Positions 52,220 to 64,000 of a DNA stretch of 64,000 bases are shown piece after piece. Below the pieces are notes generated by a model, which saw only the letters and a list, made by a program, of their open reading frames with translations, did no database searches and was not told where the DNA came from. Location: assembly GCA_025531455.1 (NCBI GenBank), contig JAMYHL010000061.1, positions 124,001-188,000 of the forward strand, in the 5' to 3' direction. Source of the DNA: Apiotrichum sp. Y4204 (taxonomy: Eukaryota > Basidiomycota > Tremellomycetes > Trichosporonales > Trichosporonaceae). Position 1 is the first letter of the stretch. Every line of letters starts with the position of its first letter. Both the position numbers and the translations under genes were made by a program.

Positions 52220-53083
52220 TCACACAACGCCAGCATTCATCTTGTTTCCGGCCTTGAACAGGGTAAAGACAATAGAGACTGGATAATAGTCAGCACTCCC
52301 GCCTCGTACCAGTACTCACTAGCGCACACCCCCCACACGAGCGAGCGCGCAATGCTGCCGTTCTGCGTCGTCGTGGTCACGTACAGCCGGATAAAGAGCC
52401 CGCGCAGCACAATGTACGCGATCATAAAGGCGTTCATGTATCGCGCAGAGAGGCCCGCCATGTTGCCCGCGAGCTGGGGTTAGCACGAGGTGTACAAGCT
52501 GAGCTGTCGGAGCTGGCGGAGCTGGCGGAGCCTCGCGGAGCTGTCCTCTACCCCGTCCCGCCGTCCGCCACTTAGTTCGTGGCGTGTCCCCGCTCGGACG
52601 CGCCTCGGCTCGCGCCATCTCGGTCGGCTATCGCCGGCGGCTCGCGGTTCGCTTGCCATTCCATGATGACATTGCAGGCCGCGTCGTGTCCCCCGTTCGG
52701 AGAATGCAGCGGTATACTCTGAGTCCTCGCCCTTTATCCCATTCATCCACTCACAACAGCGGCCGCACACATAGGCAGCATCTCCCATCCGTTCTGGTGC
52801 GCCGCCTCGCGGCGCTTCAGCTCGTCGATAATCTTAGGGGCGACCTTTCCGCTCTTCTCCATGTACGGGATCGCCTCGCGGGGGTTGGTATTGTCGTTCC
52901 ACCCCAGGGCGCGGGTGGGGCCGCGCGTGCTCGTCGCCAGGATCTGGAGGTACGCGGCTGCGAGGAGGTGGTAGCTTGCGTTATACCCCGGGGTCGCGAA
53001 CAGCGAGGCAATGCTGGTGGTGTGTTAGTCCGAGAAGGCTAGAGCTTGCAGATAGAGACTCACAAGTCGTTGACGAAGGACAT
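52220..53083 (-). CDS. MAPEG-family membrane protein
   Basis: Exons 53064-53083 (20 nt), 52755-53013, 52320-52473 and 52220-52278 give 163 residues; introns are 50, 281 and 41 nt. The MAPEG pattern (four TM helices, small size) is visible: YNASYHLLAAAYLQILATST, then NPREAIP ... IDELKRREAAHQNGWEMLPMCAAAVVLAGNMAG with the family's R(A/x)xxAHxNxxExLP motif. ARYMNAFMIAYIVLRGLFIRLYV and a final ISIVFTLFKAG follow. Family members include microsomal glutathione transferases and leukotriene C4 synthase as well as proteins of unknown role, so the substrate is open. Intron 2 contains GGAGCTGGC-type tandem repeats. Without the splice joins the two MAPEG halves look like separate frames. Confidence 0.8.
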
Positions 53084-53748
53084 TCTCTTTGGTCTTTTGG
53101 TCTCTGGTCTTCTGGTCGAGAGGAGTGTAGATGTGGGGACCCTTGGGGAAGAGTGGGGGTTTAAGTACGGTTGGTTGGAGAGCTGGCGCCAAGCCACCAA
53201 AAAGAAACAAAACAGCCAAAGGCCGTCGGGCAGCCACGTACTGTATTGCACGCATCACGGCTGCCGCCTAATACGTTGATACGATCCGATACGCCTCGCC
53301 CGCCATGGCTGTGCCCCGAGTTTTGGATGGACCTGCCAAAGTGCATGCAGCTGGTGGATGTTGACGAGACGAACAAACATGAAAGCCGAGGGTGCCACAG
53401 CCAGCCGGCTGTGATCGGCGCCACTCGTGCCCCAGTTTGTATTGGCCGGGTTATCAGCGTGCCTGGGATGATGGCCAGGGATTCCGGCGGCCGTAGTGTG
53501 TGTGTGTCGGGGCGAGTGGAGACCCAACATGTCGGCGAGATGGAGATGGAAGATGAGATGATGCAGTCTGCAACTTTGTGTACTTCTGCTTCCTGTCGTA
53601 GAGTCCAACCCCATCTATCCGGCCAGCGCAACACGTACGACAGCGACCAGCAGCCCGCAAAACACTCGAGATCGCAACATACAATACGGCGTACACGTGT
53701 CCCACCCACGTCCTTAGTGTCTCACATTTCCCAACTCCACTCCCTCCG
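53084..53748. promoter_or_regulatory. Divergent promoter region, MAPEG / AIG1-like
   Basis: This 665-bp region lies between divergent starts. It shows a short TG-repeat (53497-53509) and no coding potential. Confidence 0.5.
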
Positions 53749-54996
53749 ATGACCGTCCTGCAAGCCGTCGTGCCCGACGCGCCGCGCCCGCCGCCGGGCG
53801 TCGAGGCGCGCATAAAGGAGCAGGCCCGCGCGCCGCTCAACGTCCCCCGCCTGCTCTTCCACTCGGCCACGGCGGCAATCATGGTCGGCAGCTATGTCTC
53901 CCTGTGTGCCATCATGTCGGGCATGCCGCGGGCCTTGGAGGTGAGATGCATGAGATGGGTAGGTGAGGGGCAGTGGCTGACGGCAGCTCGGTGGCGACCT
54001 TAATTATCTGACTATTCTCGGGTGCGTACAAGTGAGATGAGCGGGCGCAGCGACATTGGTGTCGTGTTTGTGTTTGTGTTTGGCCACTTGGAACGCCGTG
54101 ATCGCGGTGATCGTTAGAGGTGGGGCCGTGCTGCGTAACATCTGCCGACCGCGGGGCGCACATTCACGGCCGCGTCCACATGCTCGCTGACTACTGATCT
54201 CACTGACATTCAGCATGATCGTGACGGTGCTCTGCATGGCCGTCTCGGCGCTCGTCGACCTCACCGGCGGCGATGTCGGTGCGTCCCCGGGGAATTCGGG
54301 GCGTTCAGAGCTGACCCGCAGTCCTCATCTCGTTCAAGCGCCTGTTCCTCATGGTCGCGATGCCCGTCGAGATCATCATCTCGGGCGTCTACGTGCGTGT
54401 GTGCTCTCCAGCGCATGGCTGACAGCAGTGGCCGCTCGTGCTCTTCGCGCCGCACCTCATCCTCCCCCCGCAGGAGGACGGCAACCTCCTGTACCTCCCC
54501 CTCTGGATTGATATTGGCATTCATCTCGTGCCGGCCGTCTCGGTCCTCTTTGGTAAGTCTGAGGAATTGCGAGGGCTGAATGCGGTGTGGGTAAAGATGG
54601 GAGCAGTGGAGTTGCGGGCGGGGATGGGACCTATATGGAGGGTATGCTCTTCGTTACTCTCCGCATCATGCCTGCTCCTCACCCTCTCTCCCACTGCTGG
54701 CCCCCCCTCTCCAGCCCCCTTCCATCTCGCCCTCCCCGCCCCTCCCGCTCACCCCAGACTTCTTCGTCTTCGAGGAGCGCTTCCGCCCGCCCGCAAGCGA
54801 CCGCTTCTCGGCCATCCTCGCCATGATCTCGACGATCCTGTACGCCTTCTGGATCGAGTTCAACGCCGTCGCCAACAAGCGCTTCCCGTACCCGTTCCTC
54901 GACATGATGGGCCAGGACCAGCGCCTGTACGTCTACATGGCGGCCGCGCTGTTCGCGTACATTACCTTTGTCGTGCTCAACGCGGTGCACAAGTGA
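53749..54996 (+). CDS. FAR-17a/AIG1-like membrane hydrolase
   Basis: Members of this family (human AIG1, ADTRP) are multi-pass threonine hydrolases acting on fatty-acid esters of hydroxy fatty acids. Six exons (53749-53940, 53987-54021, 54214-54278, 54322-54392, 54429-54552, 54758-54996) give 241 residues; introns are 46, 192, 43, 36 and 205 nt. The catalytic pair of AIG1 (Thr43, His134) corresponds here to Thr73 in GGDLNYLTILGM and His153 in PLWIDIGIHLVPAVSVLF. YAFWIEFNAVANKRFPYPFLDMM matches the family's ...W......(G)xWxYPfL. Exon 2 (35 nt) carries the catalytic Thr. About six TM helices are predicted. The activity in fungi has not been assigned to my knowledge, so substrate specificity is inferred. 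Confidence 0.85.
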
Positions 54997-55415
54997 GGGA
55001 AAACGTGGCGCTGTACCCATCCATAGGATACGGAGATGCAGTCGTGTCTGAGCTGGTGCATGGTGCTGTTGCATAATCGCATGGTAAAATGAGAGAGGCA
55101 CAAGAAACAAGAGTTAGAAATGAACCCCCCACGACCCTCTCCCTCTCTTCTCCTCGTGCTTGTCATCTCGTGGTCGTTCATTGGTGGCTTGCCAACGGTG
55201 CCACTCTGTCGGAGTTATGAAATCTCACCACCCTGGAAGTCACTGCTCCGCCCAGCCTCGGGCAGCCAGCCAGGATGCGCGCAATTGCCAGCCAGCCAGT
55301 AACCACACACCACTGGGCACCGCCGATGCTTGCTGCTGCTCGCTACTGTTCACGTCCTGCTCGCCATCACCCTCCTCTCCAGCCTAGCTTTTTCACCCAC
55401 ACAAATCCGACCCCG
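54997..55415. other. Intergenic region upstream of complex I 75 kDa subunit
   Basis: This 419-bp region has the AIG1-like 3' flank and the NDUFS1 promoter, including an AGCCAGC-type short repeat near 55262-55300. No gene is seen. Confidence 0.5.
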
Positions 55416-58203
55416 ATGCTTCGCGCGGCCACTCGTATCGCGCGCCCTCAGGGTGAATACCAATTAGGGAGGGAGGGGAGAAACAGACGGAGCGAGTGCA
55501 GCCGACCGGGGGAGATGGGCGATGGGCGTTGCGCGTGATGTGGGGCTCGGCTTGATTTCGGCGTCGGCGCGCGACTGCGGCCTCGGCGGAGTGCACGGAC
55601 AGTGAGGAGTGCGGGCCGTATGCGGCCAGAGTGTGCGGTGCAGCGCGGCGCTTGCGTCTTGCCAACGTCGAGTCGTCACTCTGACTCACCGATGTGGGGC
55701 TGTTGTTGCCCGTGCATGTCGGTGTCGGCGATCGCGCTCTGTTGCTCCGCCGTCTCTGCGCTGCTGCTCTGAGTCTGTCATCGCCGCTTTCGCCGCCGCT
55801 GCTGCCTCGCCATGGCCGCCGCCCATAACCTACCACCATCGCCCACCCATCGCAATCACTCCTCCGGCTCAACGTTTCCCTTCCCTCTCCGCCCATCTTC
55901 AACATGCTGACCCCCAGGCTCGCGCTTCCTCTCGACCTCGGCCGTTCGCCGGGCCGACATTACCCTCACCGTCGACGGCAAGGAGGTCACCGTCCCCCAA
56001 GGCACTGCCCTTATCCAGGCTTGCGAGGCAGCGTGCGTAGACTGGCTTGTTGCGAGATGAGATGCGCTAACCCGCAGTGGTGCCACTGTCCCCCGCTTGT
56101 GAGTAACACAGCAAACGCCCACCGACCACCTCTAACATTCAGCTGCTACCACGACCGCCTAGCGATTGCCGGCAACTGCCGCATGTGTCTCGTCGAGGTT
56201 GAGCGTGCACCAAAGCCGATTGCGTCGTGCGCGCAGCCGGCGATGCCGGGCCAGAAGGTGTTTACCAACACGCCCAAGATCCACAAGGCGCGCGAGGGCG
56301 TCATGGAGTTTTTGCTTGCCAACCACCCGCTCGACTGCCCGATTTGCGACCAGGGTGGCGAGTGTGACCTGCAGGACCAGTCGATGCGCTACGGCTCGGA
56401 CCGCACACGGTTCCACGAGATTGCCGGCAAGCGTGCCATTGAGAACAAGGAGTTTGGCCCGATCGTCAAGACGTCCATGAACCGCTGCATTCAGTGCACC
56501 CGTTGCGTGCGTTTTGCCAACGACGTTGCCGGTGTCGAGGACCTCGGCACCTCGGGCCGTGGCAACGACCTCCAGATCGGCATGTACATTGAAAAGACCC
56601 TCAACTCTGAGATTTCGGGCAACATTATCGACCTCTGCCCCGTCGGCGCCCTCACCTCGAAGCCCTACGCTTTCCAGGCGCGTCCCTGGGAGCTGAAGAA
56701 GACCGAGTCGATTGACGTGCTCGACGCTCTTGGATCCAACATTCGCGTCGACTCGCGCGGCGTCCAGGTCATGCGCGTCCAGCCCAAGATCAACGACGAC
56801 GTCAACGAGGAGTGGATCAACGACAAGACCCGCTACGCCTACGACGGTCTTCGCTACCAGCGTCTCACCACCCCGCTCGTCCGTGAGGGTGACCGCTTTG
56901 TTCCGGCGACCTGGGAGGACGCCCTCGAGGCCATCCGTGTCGGTCTCGCAAAGTCGGGTGCCAAGGGTGACGAGATTCAGGGTGTCGCCGGTGCGCTCGC
57001 CGACACCGAGTCGATTGTCGCCCTCAAGGACCTTGTCAACAGGCTTGGTTCCGACAACACCACTGTCGACGGCAAGCAGGCCGCTGGCGGCGTCGACCTC
57101 CGCGGAAACTACCTCTTCAACACGTCGATCGCCAACGCCGAGGACGCTGATGTCGTGCTCTTCATCGGCACAAACCCGCGCCACGAGGCCGCCGTCCTCA
57201 ACACGCGCTTCCGCAAGTCGTACCTTCAGAAGCACGCCCACTTTGGTGTCATTGGCGAGGACTTTGACTCGACGTTCGGCTACCTCAGCGCCGGCAAGTC
57301 GGCCGCCGACGCCGTCAAGTTCCTCTCGGGCGAGGCGGGCGAGAGCGAGTTTGGCAAGCTCTGGAAGGACGCCAAGAGGCCCATGATTGTCATTGGCTCG
57401 GCCGCCGTCGAGGGCAAGGACGGCGCCGCAATCCTCAAAGCCGCCGCCAAGCACACGCTCGACAATGCCTCCCGCTTCCTCACCCCCGAGTGGACCGGTT
57501 TCTCGATCCTCCAGCGCGCCGCGTCCCGCGCCGCCGCCTACGACGCCGGATTCGCCACCGACGCCACCGCCACCCCCAAGTTTGTCTACCTCCTCAACGC
57601 CGACGACGTTGACCCCTCCACCATCCCCCAGAACGCCTTTGTCGTCTACCAGGGCCACCACGGCGACGTCGGCGCCCAGTACGCCGACGTCTGTCTCCCC
57701 GGCTCGGCCTACACTGAGAAGGCGACCACCTGGGTCAACACCGAGGGCCGCGCCCAGCTCGGCCGCACCGCCGTCCCGCCCCCCGGCGCCGCCCGCGAGG
57801 ACTGGAAGATTATCCGGTGAGTCAAAAGTGTTGTTTCAGCATGTTACCTCTACCTCTGTTACTCACACCCAGTGCCCTCTCCGAGATCATTGGCTCGCCG
57901 CTTCCGTACGACGACGTGCTCGCGCTCCGCGACCGCATGTGGGAGGTGTCGCCCACGCTGGTGCGCTACGACGAGCTCGAGTCGCCCTCGCCCGAGGCCC
58001 TGCGTGCCGGTCTCGAGTCGCTCGCAAAGGCCGAGACACCCGCGCCCTCGTCCGACACCCTCAAGAAGCCCGTCGCAGACTTCTACCGCACCGACCCCAT
58101 CTCGCGCGCATCCGTCACCATGGCGCAGTGCTCCAAGGCCTTCTCCAACGGCTCCCCATTGAACGCCGCCGAGGCCGACGCCAAGCAGGCCAGCTATGCG
58201 TAG
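55416..58203 (+). CDS. NADH:ubiquinone oxidoreductase 75/78-kDa subunit
   Basis: This is the largest subunit of the peripheral arm of mitochondrial complex I (NDUFS1/NUAM), passing electrons through three iron-sulfur clusters. Exons 55416-55452, 55918-56032, 56078-56098 (21 nt), 56143-57816 and 57873-58203 give 725 residues. MLRAATRIARPQ with GSRFLSTSAVRR is the presequence. The 2Fe-2S ferredoxin domain has [27 protein letters not shown]. A His-Cys3 4Fe-4S site follows in HPLDCPICDQGGECDLQD, and NRCIQCTRCVRF provides the next cluster. Downstream is the molybdopterin-oxidoreductase-like domain (EISGNIIDLCPVGALTSKPY onwards). The stretch GDVGAQYADVCLPGSAYTEK is conserved near the end. Intron 1 is 465 nt. 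The presence of this gene excludes Saccharomyces-type yeasts, which lack complex I. Confidence 0.95.
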
Positions 58204-58403
58204 AGATAGAAATGCCGCCAACGGGCGCTAGTTGTTTGTACGCAGTGGGCATGCAGGATACATGAAATGCTAGGACGAGCAGCGCAGGCCGCATGCTGTA
58301 GGCTAAAGGCAGCCGGCACTCGTCATTTTATGGGTGGCCAAAAGGTCCAGTGTATGATGGCTCCTAGTGAGCCCTAAGTAGTACAGCACCTCCAACCCTT
58401 CTT

Positions 58404-61400
58404 CTAATGGTGATCTCGCGGCGACGGCGTCCCGCTCCGGTCCGAGCCCTGCCACGGGCGCACGGGCGTGTCGAGCATGTCGTCGGCGGCCATGAGCGTC
58501 TTGAGGGGCTCGTGCGAGTCGTCAAGGCTAAAGACATTGTCGCTCGCCGCGGCGCCAAACTCGCTCTCGGACGAGAATGACGGCTGGTGCGCAGCGTGCA
58601 CGTATAGGCCAGTGCGCTTTGGCGTGCTCGCGGCGGCGGGGGCGCCGAGCGCAAACGCAGACCCGAGCCCGCCCCCGCCCGCATCGTACACGGCGTGATA
58701 CCGCCCGTTGCCCGTGCCGTCGCTCGAGGCAAAGCTGTCGTTGCTCAGCGCGTACCGCGGCTTGTTGTATGCGAGCGGGCGGTCGACGCTCATGCGTGCC
58801 GCGTGCTGCACGGCGCGGCGGGCAAGTGGCGATGTGGATGAGGCCGGGGCGACGTCCAGCCCCTCGTCGAAGAACTGGTTGAGCGAGTGGAGCGCGCCGA
58901 CCAGGTCGCCCATCGACGCATTGTCCGGGACGGGCGGGGACGGTAGCTCGAGACTGATCTGACTCGCGCCCCACGGCTCGTTCTTCGCACGTATGTCGGA
59001 AAACTGCAGTACGGAGAAGTGGGCAGATGCAGCACGGGAAGCACACGTATTGAACACTGCCGAGACGTTTGCGCGCGTCACCTCGGACCGCTCGGCGGGG
59101 TTCGGGATCGACCAGCCGGATGGCTCGATCGCGCCGAACAGCTGCGTCGTAGAGTCCATGTCGGTCTGAGTAAACGGCAGCTCGAGGATGTCCAGTGCAA
59201 GTGCAGTGTGCTTGGTCGATACGAGGCGTAGAAGCGGACGGACGAGTTCGCGGCTGTGCGGCGCAAGCGCACGCGCCTCGGGGAAGGACAGGATGAGCTT
59301 GAGAATCTGTAGCGCCTTGTCCCTCATCCAGTCGTTCTGGTTGAGGACAAATCCCAGGAGGAGAGTAACAATCTCCAGCGCATCCGTCGCCATGTGGTCG
59401 CGGAGATGCGACGCTGCCTGGCGGATAAAGTCGTCCTTTGTCCGGAACCGCGCGCGCGCGAACGACGTCAGCAGTCGCGCCAGGCCCGCGTCCCCTTGTC
59501 GCTCTGCAATGTCCGCCAGGTCGCTCGCCATCCCCGCGAGCTCCTCGTTCGGCTCGCCGAGATCCGTCGAGTGCAGCATCCACGGCAGCGCAGCGACAAA
59601 GCCATGCAGGAGCCGGCGGTCGGGCTCGTCAATGAGCTCCGCCTCGGGGACAGAAGTCAGACGGCGGATAACGTCAAACGTTAACATGTCGGTCTTGGAA
59701 GACCGCAGACCGATGAGCAGCAGGGGCTGGAGGTTCATCGCCGGGCCTTTGAGATCCGGCGGGCGGAGTGCGACAATGTCCTTGACCACTGCGGGGTCGG
59801 CCAGATTCGTCTTGTCCAGCACGTGCGAGAGCAGATCGACCACCTCGTTGAATTCCGACTCGTACGGCGTCGTGAGACATGCCATGGAGCACCAGAATAT
59901 TTGAGGGTAAGCCTTGATATCGCTGGGCGAGAGACTCTGCACGATAGCCGAAAGGGTACGCATGACTTCGTTGTTGAAGCTCTGGATCTCGGCCGACGGC
60001 GACGCAATCGTGCTCGACAGACGTGCAAGCATGTCTGACACCATGCGGGCATTGATGTCTGGGGAGAGGATTCGGAATACTTGGAACGAGCGGCAGGCGA
60101 GGTGGCGGATAGTGCACGACGACGCCCAGTGCAGCGCCAGCGAGCCCCACTGCTGACCCAGCTTGGGCTGCAGCTGGGAGAAGATACCCAGAATCTTGGC
60201 GACGAGAGTGGACATTTTGGCTGGAGCATGGAAGAACGTGTCGGGGCTGCCGTGGTCATCAGTCTTCCAGAATGCGTCGCTGTGCAGCGCGAGCGCGGTG
60301 GTCTTGAGTTCGGCCGTATTCCAGATCGCGACCCGTTCACCCGGATCAGTAGTTGTGAGATTGCTCAGATCGCAAAGCCACGCGCGCACGACCTGGAAAA
60401 GGACGCGCTGGGCCTGCTCCCGGAGCACGGGGTTGGGGTCGTCGCAATGGATAAAGGCGACGTGGAGTAGCACCGAGAGACGAGCGGGCGCAATGCGATG
60501 CGGGAGGAGCTCACCCGCAAAGAGCAACGCCATCTGGCCCTGCGAGAGGGTCTTTGTCCGCGACGTGGGGCTAAATAAGGCATCGAGGTTGGCGAGCGAG
60601 ACGGACGGACTGGCGGGAACGTGGGCCTGCGCAGAGGTCGCCATGTCGGTCGGCTCCACGAAACCGTAGATATCCTCAAAGATGACGTCTCCCGCGGGCG
60701 TGGCGGCAAGGCATGCAATAATCTGCTGCGCATGCTGCACAAACTCCGAGCTCCGCTTCGCTCCCTGCTCAAAGAGGAACTTGACAAGCGCGGTGGTGTT
60801 CCGGGGCCGCGAGCCTGCAAACGAGACAATAATGTCCTGGATGTCCTTGAGGTGGTCGTCGCTGAAGCGCACGACAAGGTACACGAGATTTGAGAGCGCC
60901 TGCTGCTCCTGTGCAATCTCCTCGGGGCCAAGTTGAGATGTGTCCGTCTCAAGCTCAAGGACCTGAAGGAACGTCGGGAGGATGCGGAGAGTGGCACCGC
61001 GGCGGGGCGCTTCGAGATGACCAAGTCGTGACGTGCACTCTGTGAGAAAGGGCAAGGCCAGGTTGGGATACAGGTTGGCAAGCCGCCGGGTCATCTCAAT
61101 CTGCGCGTGGCGATATACGTTCGGCGCATCCGAACCGACCGATGGAAGGAGAGCGCTGACAGCGAGCTGGTCCGCTGAATCGTGGAACAGCCAAACTGCA
61201 AGCTGAAATGCGCGCAGCCGCACGTCTCGCGTCGGATGGCCAAGCTTGGAGAGTGATAAGCATGCCAATTGCGCTGGCGGGAGCTTTATCGTCCCGTCGC
61301 TGATCATGTCCGCCACGACACCGAAAAAGGACGCCTCGAGACCAAAATGCTCTCCTTCGCCGAACGACTGGTGGAGAACTTCGTCGGCAAGTCGGGCCAC

Positions 61401-64000
61401 GCCCCAGTTGTACTTTATAAGAGCGTGGAGCGCCTTGCGTCCCGTCTCGTGATGGGTTCTCTGGGATGTCTGGAACATGCCGCGGATCCAGCGGAGAACA
61501 GTGAGGGGGTCCACGATATGGTCGGAGGACTGGTTCGCAGGCGTTGCGTCGTGTGCGGAGATGAGTTTGCCCAGACACAACGACGCCATGGCCTCGGCAG
61601 CAGCAGCTGAGAGAAGCTTAGTCTTAGCCTGCAGGTCGTCGAGATACTGCGCCTTGTCACGTTCGCCGCGGTACGAGTCAGCGGCCGCTTGTAGCGTGGC
61701 CGATTCACGCGCCTTGGCGACATCGGGTCGCCGCCCGACATGGCACCAGTCGTAGCAAAGCTTGAAGATTGCCCCGCGGACGTCTTCACCAAGGAATCTG
61801 TCGCTGCTGTCGAGCTGCCCCAGTGCGGTGGTAAGATTGTCGACAACAACACAGAACCATCGACGCAGGTTCTGAAGGTCATAATCCTCACGCCATTGCG
61901 TGTCCGCCAAGAGCCCCAAGGTTATTTTCACAAACTGGATGAGCGACGACAGGTTGGCAATGTGGGCCTGTGTACGGCCCTCAAGAATGAGCGGCGAGAT
62001 GAGGCAGAAGACATGGCCTGCCGCCGTCCACCGCATACCCTGCGCGGTCGGACGCCGATTGGTCGCGCGGTACGATTCAGACCACCGGCGGACGAGGGCA
62101 ACGAGCGTCTCCGAGAGCGACCGCAGAGACGATTGGTTGATGGAGCCCAGTGCGTACACCACAGCATCCTGGAACCGCCGGTCGTCCCAGGCAAGAAGTT
62201 GCGCGAGAAACTGGAACAGCTGTGGAGAGAGCAAGGTCTCCATCGAGAGTTGTGTGTCCTTTCGAGATGCCGGTGTGGAATGAGTAGCATCCACAGTGGC
62301 ACACAGCACCGAGAGATACAGACGCCATTGATCGGCCAGAAGCGCAGCATCGGACGTCGAGCGATTCGCGGCGGGGCCAATGCGGATGGGCTTAGCAGAC
62401 GCGATGGCATTCACATGAGCGTGCAGCCGGAGGACAGTAGCGGCGACGCGAATCTGCAGTTCCTTCACTGGCCCAGCAAGCTGGTCAGCAATCTTGCAGA
62501 TGAATGCGGGCAGGATGGATGCCCATAGCACGGCGTCCTTTGTGCTTTCGCTCTCTGCGATTTTACGCATGAGCTTGGTGCCCTTGTAGCCCTCCAACCG
62601 GGTCCGCGCGTTCGGGGACAGTGTCGGCAGCTTGATAAGAAGAGCAAAGTCGGCGTCGCTGATTGTGCTTTCATACATTTGCAGCACGGTGGAAATCTTT
62701 GGCGCGTCGTCAAGGAGTACTCGCGAATAGCGGAACGCTGCCGATGGTTCACGGCCCTGGCCGATCATATCAGTCGCGCCTGTGAGCACGGGATACGCCA
62801 GCTTGCGGAGGTGAACGCTCGCAGACGTGAGGAGGAACAGCGCCATGGCCTCGATCTTTTCCACGAAAGCAGAATCCACTGGGTCCGGGTCCTCTGACGC
62901 GCGCTGGTGTGTTGCGAGCATTCCCAATACGTCCACCCAGAGCTTGACGACGCGCACGAGCTGCGAGTCCAAGAGCCGCGTTCCAACAAAGTGGTCCCTG
63001 AAGACATTGCGCGATTCGAACACAAACTGGCGGTAGTTGTCGACAATAATCCTGCACAACGCGGGGTCATCTTCTGCGAGACGACGTATTGTGTTGGACG
63101 CCACCTCGCAGGTCGTCGGGTTTGCAGAGAACGTCGCCCGGCAGAGAATGTTGACAAGATCGGTAATGTTGGGCGCGATGCCCACGAGCGACGGGAGCGC
63201 GTCGAGAATAGCAGTCATTAGCCGGAAGGGCGCTTCGTATCGCGAGGGATACGCCACATGAATGTCGCCGTGTTTTCTTGTCACCAGATCGCCAGAGCTC
63301 TCGAGGGACGCACTCGAAGCGTGAACCGACAACGTCACCACATCGCTGCTCAACAAGACATTCCCACACGTCCGGTCGCAGCTCAACAGGACGTTGATCG
63401 TCATCGGCCCGCATGTTTTGATGAACTCCTCAGTCTCCGGACATTCTGTAAATGGTCCGGTATCGCAGTCAAACCCGTCAAACTCAAACTTCGAAAAGTC
63501 TGCACTGCTGGGAAACATGACCGGGCGATCGTTGGCAATGCAGCGTAATGACCGTGTCGCGGCCCGCACGGCAACATAGGCACGCTCCGAGTGGAGCAGT
63601 TCGGTCACACCTCCCGGACTCCGGTGTGTCGGAATCGCATCACGCATAAACTCGCCCACGAGCTCGGTCCCGTAGTCGAATTGCCGCGTCATGACGTAGT
63701 GCAGGATAGCCACAAACGGCTCGAGCGGAAGATCTGGGGGCAGGAGCTGGCTGCTGTTTTGAGGGAAGTGATGCCGCAACAAGCCTTCGAGGCGTTTCCG
63801 CGTGGACGTAGAACTCTCAGGACAACGGTTGAGGTAGACCCACAACAGCCGAATGAACGCGTTCATACCAACGACTCGACATGCTCGATCCTGGGGTTAG
63901 CGAGGGACGTTCGGGATTGTTGAGACCAGATACAGAGCTCAAAGCAAAGTGCCACCGCACTACCTTTAGCCTGCACCCACCTTCGACTTTGCCGCGATCA
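58404..64000 (-). CDS. Furry/Mor2/Tao3 (PAG1) cell morphogenesis scaffold, 5' partial
   Basis: This is a very large HEAT/Armadillo-type scaffold that works with the NDR kinase Orb6/Cbk1 in polarity and cell separation. The visible part is a 20-nt exon end (63981-64000) and one continuous exon (58404-63890) encoding 1828 residues; the N-terminus lies beyond the window. AAKSKDRACRVVGMNAFIRLLWVYLNRCPES is a conserved block of fungal Mor2/Tao3, interrupted by the 90-nt intron. Helical repeats follow throughout (for example LMTAILDALPSLVGIAPNIT, VRLRAFQLAVWLFHDSADQL, SLALHWASSCTIRHLACRSFQVFRIL). WASSCTIRHLACRSFQVFRILSP is a recognised Furry C-terminal-domain stretch. The last 200 residues are Ser/Pro/Ala-rich and probably disordered. 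It is convergent with NDUFS1, 200 bp between stops. Confidence 0.9.

Noticed and set aside
1..64000. CRISPR arrays, insertion sequences, operons, Shine-Dalgarno sites, or viral/toxin genes
   Set aside because: None found. Spliced genes, presequences and tRNA introns show this is nuclear eukaryotic DNA, and no transposase, reverse transcriptase or integrase motif was recognised.

Overview
This window is nuclear DNA from a basidiomycete fungus. It is most likely a tremellomycete yeast and possibly one of the oleaginous Trichosporonales; that placement is inference. Seen directly: GC-rich coding sequence, many introns of only 30-60 nt with GTGAGT/GTRCGT donors and CTGAC or CTAAC branch points a few bases before CAG, very short exons, no operons, no bacterial signals, and tRNA genes with introns after position 37. 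Known families that fit: mitochondrial complex I, a Mor2/Tao3/Furry protein, a perilipin-like lipid-droplet protein, and a Zn(II)2Cys6 regulator. All exon-intron models were built by hand; every complete multi-exon model keeps frame from ATG to stop.

Layout. 1-7.7 kb: 3' end of a ferroportin (+), dynactin p25/p27-type DCTN6 (-), TRAPPC2L/Tca17 (+), mitochondrial lipoate-protein ligase (-), and a TopBP1/Dpb11/Rad4 BRCT checkpoint protein (+). 7.7-11.8 kb is gene-free and leads into a perilipin-like lipid-droplet gene (+). 13.7-20.7 kb: RNase H2 subunit C (+), an Sls1-like mitochondrial protein (-), ERG25 sterol C-4 methyl oxidase (+), and GrpE/Mge1 (-). 21.5-22.1 kb: two intron-bearing tRNA genes, Gly(UCC) and Ile(AAU). 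24-29.3 kb: an unidentified, probably mitochondrial protein (+) and a Zn2Cys6 transcription factor (-) with a 6.2 kb gene-free upstream region. 35.5-38.8 kb: aspartate-semialdehyde dehydrogenase HOM2 (-), divergent from a DUF1275 membrane protein (+). 39.5-48.1 kb: an unknown Tyr/Ser-rich protein (-), cysteinyl-tRNA synthetase with a possible dual start (-), a p24 cargo receptor of Erv25 type (+), an unknown acidic coiled protein (+), and a U1A/U2B'' two-RRM protein (-). 50.1-64 kb: ceramide synthase LAC1/LAG1 (+), a MAPEG-family protein (-), a FAR-17a/AIG1-type lipid hydrolase (+), the complex I 75 kDa subunit (+), and most of a Furry/Mor2/Tao3 scaffold (-) running off the right edge.

The genes are mainly housekeeping: mitochondria (LIP ligase, Sls1-like, Mge1, NDUFS1, unknown presequence protein), membrane lipids (ERG25, LAC1, perilipin, AIG1), the secretory pathway (TRAPPC2L, Erv25) and genome maintenance (Dpb11, RNase H2C). 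I found no defence island, transposon, CRISPR array or biosynthetic cluster. The most unusual signals are in gene architecture: a predicted 4-nt micro-exon in the Erv25-like gene, a 14-nt micro-exon in the DUF1275 gene, and introns down to about 30 nt. Others are a dual-start CysRS, a dense CTGATC/GATCAG cluster, and several small repeats and palindromes in otherwise empty intergenic DNA.
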